Shown: one piece after another, positions 62,823 to 64,000 of the stretch | Numbering within the stretch: position 1 is the stretch's first letter | Layout: each line of letters starts with the position of its first letter | From: Magnetococcales bacterium | GTDB lineage: Bacteria; Pseudomonadota; Magnetococcia; Magnetococcales; Magnetaquicoccaceae | Length of the DNA stretch: 64,000 nucleotides | Direction of reading: 5' to 3' | NCBI GenBank assembly: GCA_015231755.1 | Contig: JADGAZ010000004.1 | Span: 1-64,000, forward strand | Notes under the pieces: model-generated | Database searches by the model: none | Told to the model about the DNA's origin: nothing | What the model saw: the letters and a program-made list of their open reading frames with translations, nothing else | Program-made: the position numbers and the translations under genes

Positions 62823-64000
62823 ATGGAAACACCCCAAGATATCGTAAAAAGGGCACGTCCCTTTTTCCTGAACTATGTCACCAAACTGGGTAACGACCTC
62901 AACACCCTGACCGCTGCGCCTGTGGTCTGCTCGCTCCAGGAGATCGAGTTGAACAGAGGTCGCGACGATCTGGAGTTGTTGTTCGAGTCGGATCGCAGCG
63001 TCGCCTATGTCACCGAAGATGGCATGAACTCGGGCGATATCCACCTGATTTTTGACATTGCCACCTCCATTGCCCTGACCGGCCTCATGATGATGATGGG
63101 GGCTTCGGTCATTCAAAGCCAGGTCAAGAACAGAGAGTACAACGAAGAGATCCAGGAGGGTTTTCAGGAAGTCTCCAACCAGGTGGTGGGTGCCCTCAAC
63201 GACCTGGTGGAAAAAAAGCTCAGCGAAGGGGGCCATCTGTTTCTGGTCAGCACCACCCATGTCACCTATGGGGACTTCCCCACCACCTTCAAGGAGAACA
63301 CCACCTATCTGGCGGTGAAGGTTCAGATTCAGGTTTCCGACTTTCCGCCGCAAGACGCCTATTGGGTGTTGTCCCGAGGGTTTGCCGAAACCTTGTTGAA
63401 GGTCAAGATTCCCGGATCGGACGCCGAAATCGCCGCAGACACCCAACGTGGAAAAGGGGGAGGAGAAGCTGCCGCCAAGTCGGCGCCCGCAGCCGTGGAA
63501 CCCCCACCGCCTCCACCACCACCTCCGCCGCCTCCACCGCCGCCTCCGCCGCCCCCACCGCCGCCTCCACCGCCGCCTCCACCCCCACCGCCGCCTCCGG
63601 CCAAGTCTTCCGGTGCCGCCAAGGCTCAGGGTGGCAAAGGCCAGACCGGCAGCGCGCAGGGCAAGGGCGGCGCGTCGGCGGGAGCTGCCAAGGGGTTGGC
63701 GGGGGGAGGTGGTGATGACGAAGGGGAAATCGCCTTCCTGGATCCTTATGATCCCGGGGCGGGTCCGGGACGGGAAGTGATCGACAGTTCCATGGAAGAG
63801 GCGGGGAGCATGACCCGGGGAGGACTGGGGCCAAGCGGAAAATCCGGGGGCAAGGCCTCCATCGCCCAGGGCCAGATTTTCAGCCCCATCCCGACGATTC
63901 AATACGTCAAGGATTCCCTGCCCACTCCCAACGACGCAGGCAGTGTGGCGACGGTCATCACCGAGTATCCTTTCACCTTGAAGGAAGACGAACGGGTGAT
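62823..64000 (+). CDS. CheX/CheC-like protein with 33-residue polyproline run, cut by window edge
   Basis: The frame opens at ATG 62823 and is still open at 64000 (392 codons). Residues 1-200 resemble a CheC/CheX-type domain: IHLIFDIATSIALTGLMMMMGASV, then an ExxN helix with Glu116/Asn119 in GFQEVSNQVVGALNDLVEKKL. From residue 227 there are 33 consecutive prolines, followed by a Gly/Ala/Lys-rich stretch and a second part (from about 330, IFSPIPTIQYVKDSLPTPNDAG) that runs off the edge. It lies 139 bases after the che terminator region with a TATAAA-like element near 62749. A CheY-P phosphatase-like function is inferred from the helix. Confidence 0.8.
   Translation, partial: METPQDIVKRARPFFLNYVTKLGNDLNTLTAAPVVCSLQEIELNRGRDDLELLFESDRSVAYVTEDGMNSGDIHLIFDIATSIALTGLMMMMGASVIQSQVKNREYNEEIQEGFQEVSNQVVGALNDLVEKKLSEGGHLFLVSTTHVTYGDFPTTFKENTTYLAVKVQIQVSDFPPQDAYWVLSRGFAETLLKVKIPGSDAEIAADTQRGKGGGEAAAKSAPAAVEPPPPPPPPPPPPPPPPPPPPPPPPPPPPPPPPPAKSSGAAKAQGGKGQTGSAQGKGGASAGAAKGLAGGGGDDEGEIAFLDPYDPGAGPGREVIDSSMEEAGSMTRGGLGPSGKSGGKASIAQGQIFSPIPTIQYVKDSLPTPNDAGSVATVITEYPFTLKEDERV
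63501..63599 (+). repeat. 99-base run of 33 proline codons
   Basis: Every codon from 63501 to 63599 is CCN, with CCG, CCA and CCT interleaved and only a few CCC. Mixed codon choice makes simple mononucleotide slippage less likely but keeps a CCN-periodic repeat. Translation of such a run depends on elongation factor P. Confidence 0.95.

Noticed and set aside
63359-63622. A minus-strand frame encoding a long polyglycine run
   Set aside because: It is the complement of the CCN proline tract of the plus-strand CheX-like gene and has no independent support.
1-64000. rRNA, tRNA, integrase, transposase or phage genes
   Set aside because: All intergenic regions were read on both strands; no cloverleaf, rRNA segment or recombinase motif was recognised. 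The only mobile-looking item is the non-coding element at 40464-40610.

Overview
The window is GC-rich, gene-dense bacterial chromosome. Its gene content and orders (pheA-tyrA-aroA-cmk-rpsA-ihfB-lapAB, rpsF-priB-rpsR-DUF2232-rplI, ribD-ribE-ribBA-ribH-nusB-thiL, fliK-flgD-flgE-fliLMNOP) point to a flagellated member of the Pseudomonadota (Proteobacteria). The mixture of gamma/beta-like and alpha-like synteny, together with many large repeat proteins, would fit a deep-branching lineage such as the Magnetococcales. That placement is an inference: no rRNA, tRNA or magnetosome gene lies in the window.

Layout. 1-4.2 kb: a DUF2066 exported protein (cut by the left edge) divergent from purM-purN, then a Sel1-repeat gene. 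4.3-7.3 kb: a secreted subtilisin-like protease with two C-terminal dockerin-like calcium repeats. 7.3-10.5 kb: a leftward fmdB-like gene and the bS6/PriB/bS18/DUF2232/bL9 ribosomal operon. 10.5-13 kb: pgeF, a lytic transglycosylase, a CoA-pyrophosphatase-type NUDIX protein and a small membrane protein. 13.0-25.5 kb: an accessory-looking region. It holds a 2200-residue surface-type protein (LEPR-XLL-like motif, DUF4347, beta-helix, VCBS and cadherin-like repeats) that ends in a caspase-like C14 domain with an intact His/Cys pair. Divergent from it is a small exported protein behind a good sigma-54 promoter. Next come a response regulator with an unrecognised C-terminal domain, a YdcF-type protein, and a CHASE2 hybrid histidine kinase (CHASE2-TM-HisKA-HATPase-REC-Hpt). 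25.5-27.3 kb: yhbY and an aspartoacylase-like gene. 27.6-34.5 kb: thiamine and riboflavin synthesis, nusB, glyA, rpiB. 34.5-42.7 kb: lapB, lapA, ihfB, rpsA, cmk, aroA, tyrA, pheA, with a MITE-like inverted-repeat element between aroA and tyrA. 42.8-49.8 kb: flagellar export, switch and hook genes. 50-51.6 kb: a nitronate monooxygenase/FabK-like gene and an unknown gene. 52-64 kb: a rightward chemotaxis operon.

The chemotaxis operon encodes a hybrid CheA with two CheW domains and a degenerate receiver, CheW, a soluble receptor, a STAS protein plus a REC-PP2C-HATPase protein (HsbA/HsbR-like partner switch), CheB, CheR, two CheY proteins and CheX. Behind a terminator follows a second CheX/CheC-like protein with 33 consecutive prolines, cut by the right edge. 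With the adjacent flagellar genes this block probably senses an intracellular cue, controls the motor, and may tie chemotaxis phosphorylation to partner-switching control of gene expression.

Most promising for something undescribed are the caspase-tailed DUF4347 giant protein with its sigma-54-driven neighbour and nearby sensor genes, and the HsbRA-like module embedded in a che operon. No CRISPR array, integrase, transposase gene or stable RNA gene was seen.
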